23,940 nt of DNA from an uncultured Muribaculaceae bacterium (GTDB taxonomy: Bacteria > Bacteroidota > Bacteroidia > Bacteroidales > Muribaculaceae). The notes under the pieces were generated by a model. That model saw nothing but the letters and a program-made list of their open reading frames with translations, did not search any database and was not told the DNA's origin. The stretch spans positions 1 through 23,940 of the forward strand of contig CAKUMB010000020.1 of assembly GCA_934667475.1 (NCBI GenBank), in the 5' to 3' direction. Shown here piece after piece: positions 23,556 to 23,940 of the stretch (position 1 is the first letter of the stretch; every line of letters starts with the position of its first letter). The translations under genes were made by a program, and so were the position numbers.

Positions 23556-23732
23556 TTAATCCTTTTTCTTATAATAGCGCTTGTAGAGGGGCACAAACAC
23601 AATTATGCCCGAGGCCACAATCGAAAAAATCACCATGAAGTCGATTTGTCTGGCCCGCGTCACAAGCAGGTAGCACAAGCACAGCCACAGGGCCAGAATG
23701 AATATGAACCTTATCGATTTGCCTGAATCCAT
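23556..23732 (-). CDS. Small two-helix membrane protein upstream of dxs (58 aa)
   Basis: An ATG at 23732 opens a 58-codon frame ending in TAA at 23556. The protein begins MDSGKSIRFIFILALWLCL, with a first hydrophobic helix at about 8-24, a basic loop (TRARQ), a second helix at about 31-49 and the basic end YKRYYKKKD. Positive charges at both ends and between the helices fit an inner-membrane hairpin. It lies 29 bases before dxs on the same strand and has a promoter-like TAAATTTG (complement of 23817-23824) upstream. I do not recognise a family. It is short, so the call rests on layout, charge pattern and operon position. Confidence 0.65.
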   Translation of the reverse strand: MDSGKSIRFIFILALWLCLCYLLVTRARQIDFMVIFSIVASGIIVFVPLYKRYYKKKD

Positions 23733-23816
23733 TTTTTGCTATTTAAAAAACGATAAACAATATCACGGCCACGGCGGCTGGAGGCGAAGCCCGCAGCCCG
23801 CAACCATACTAATTTG

Positions 23817-23824
23817 CAAATTTA
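23817..23824 (-). promoter_or_regulatory. -7 promoter element for the small protein-dxs-trkA-trkH operon
   Basis: The minus strand reads TAAATTTG, a perfect TAnnTTTG, about 85 bases before the 58-aa frame. The -33 region has no clear TTTG. It is only 44 bases from the terminal repeat, so regulatory input from a nearby insertion element is conceivable. Confidence 0.45.
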
Positions 23825-23867
23825 ATACAATTATATCGAAAACCGTGTTTTTCTGCGCTCAAGTTTC

Positions 23868-23940
23868 GGCTCACCCGATAAACCGGGGGGGAGTTTTCTT
23901 GGCTCACCCGATAAATGAACTGCACCCCAAAAGTTAGACA
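23868..23940. repeat. Right arm of the window's terminal inverted repeat (73 bp)
   Basis: This is the reverse complement of 22-95 apart from one base in a G run. It holds GGCTCACCCGATAAA twice (23868-23882 and 23901-23915) around a G-run spacer, followed by the IS terminus. Confidence 0.9.
23916..23940 (+). mobile_element. IS3/IS150-type insertion sequence terminus (cut by window end)
   Basis: TGAACTGCACCCCAAAAG begins exactly where the second 15-bp motif ends and has the TG start and CCCC-AAAAGTT core of IS150-group ends. The element would run rightwards out of the window. It is the mirror image of 22-46. Confidence 0.55.

Noticed and set aside
1..23940. The whole window as a composite transposon bounded by two inverted IS ends
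   Set aside because: The interior is mainly essential housekeeping genes in operons typical of the chromosome, so mobilisation as a unit is unlikely. Contig ends in repeated DNA explain the arms better.

Overview
The window is most likely a contig or genome segment from a Bacteroidales bacterium. Muribaculaceae or Prevotellaceae-like is my inference; no rRNA is present to settle it. Three things support this. Promoters fit the Bacteroidetes pattern (TTTG, 19-20 bases, TAnnTTTG). Secreted proteins begin with Q after the predicted signal cleavage site and end in a YYN(L/M)AG...K(V/A)VK tail resembling type IX secretion sorting tails. The gene clusters (tsaC/clc/fmt, ftsK/lolA/trxB, dxs/trkA/trkH) are ones I recall from this order. 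Most of the window is GC-rich housekeeping chromosome on the minus strand.

Layout. Positions 1-95 and 23868-23940 form a near-perfect inverted repeat of about 74 bp, containing an IS3/IS150-type terminus plus a doubled 15-bp motif. The window therefore begins and ends in repeated DNA. Positions 220-3263 hold two secreted proteins with related C-terminal tails, each with its own promoter and rho-independent terminator. Positions 3515-8397 are a minus-strand operon, in transcription order tsaC (t6A synthesis), a polyprenyl-phosphate sugar transferase, a CLC chloride protein with CBS domains, and fmt. Positions 8646-9759 are a plus-strand pair: a small exported FMN-binding protein and a lipoprotein. 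Positions 10010-12589 encode a helicase IV-like SF1 helicase with a predicted N-terminal membrane helix, an inserted nuclease-like domain and a C-terminal helix-turn-helix.

Positions 12757-16923 are ftsK-lolA-trxB on the minus strand. Positions 17072-18709 encode a low-GC PD-(D/E)XK nuclease with no partner gene. Positions 18764-23732 are an operon of a 58-aa two-helix membrane protein, dxs, trkA and trkH. The dxs stop and trkA start overlap as ATGA.

Functional view. The core genes cover translation initiation and fidelity (fmt, tsaC), envelope and cell division (ftsK, lolA, the sugar transferase), ion balance (clc, trkAH), thiol redox (trxB) and isoprenoid supply (dxs). The two genes that stand out by base composition, the helicase-nuclease and the orphan nuclease, are the best candidates for acquired or defence-related functions. 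No tRNA, rRNA, CRISPR array or complete transposase gene was found. I see no convincing complete new multi-gene system; the most unusual items are these two genes, the terminal inverted repeat and the small flavoprotein.
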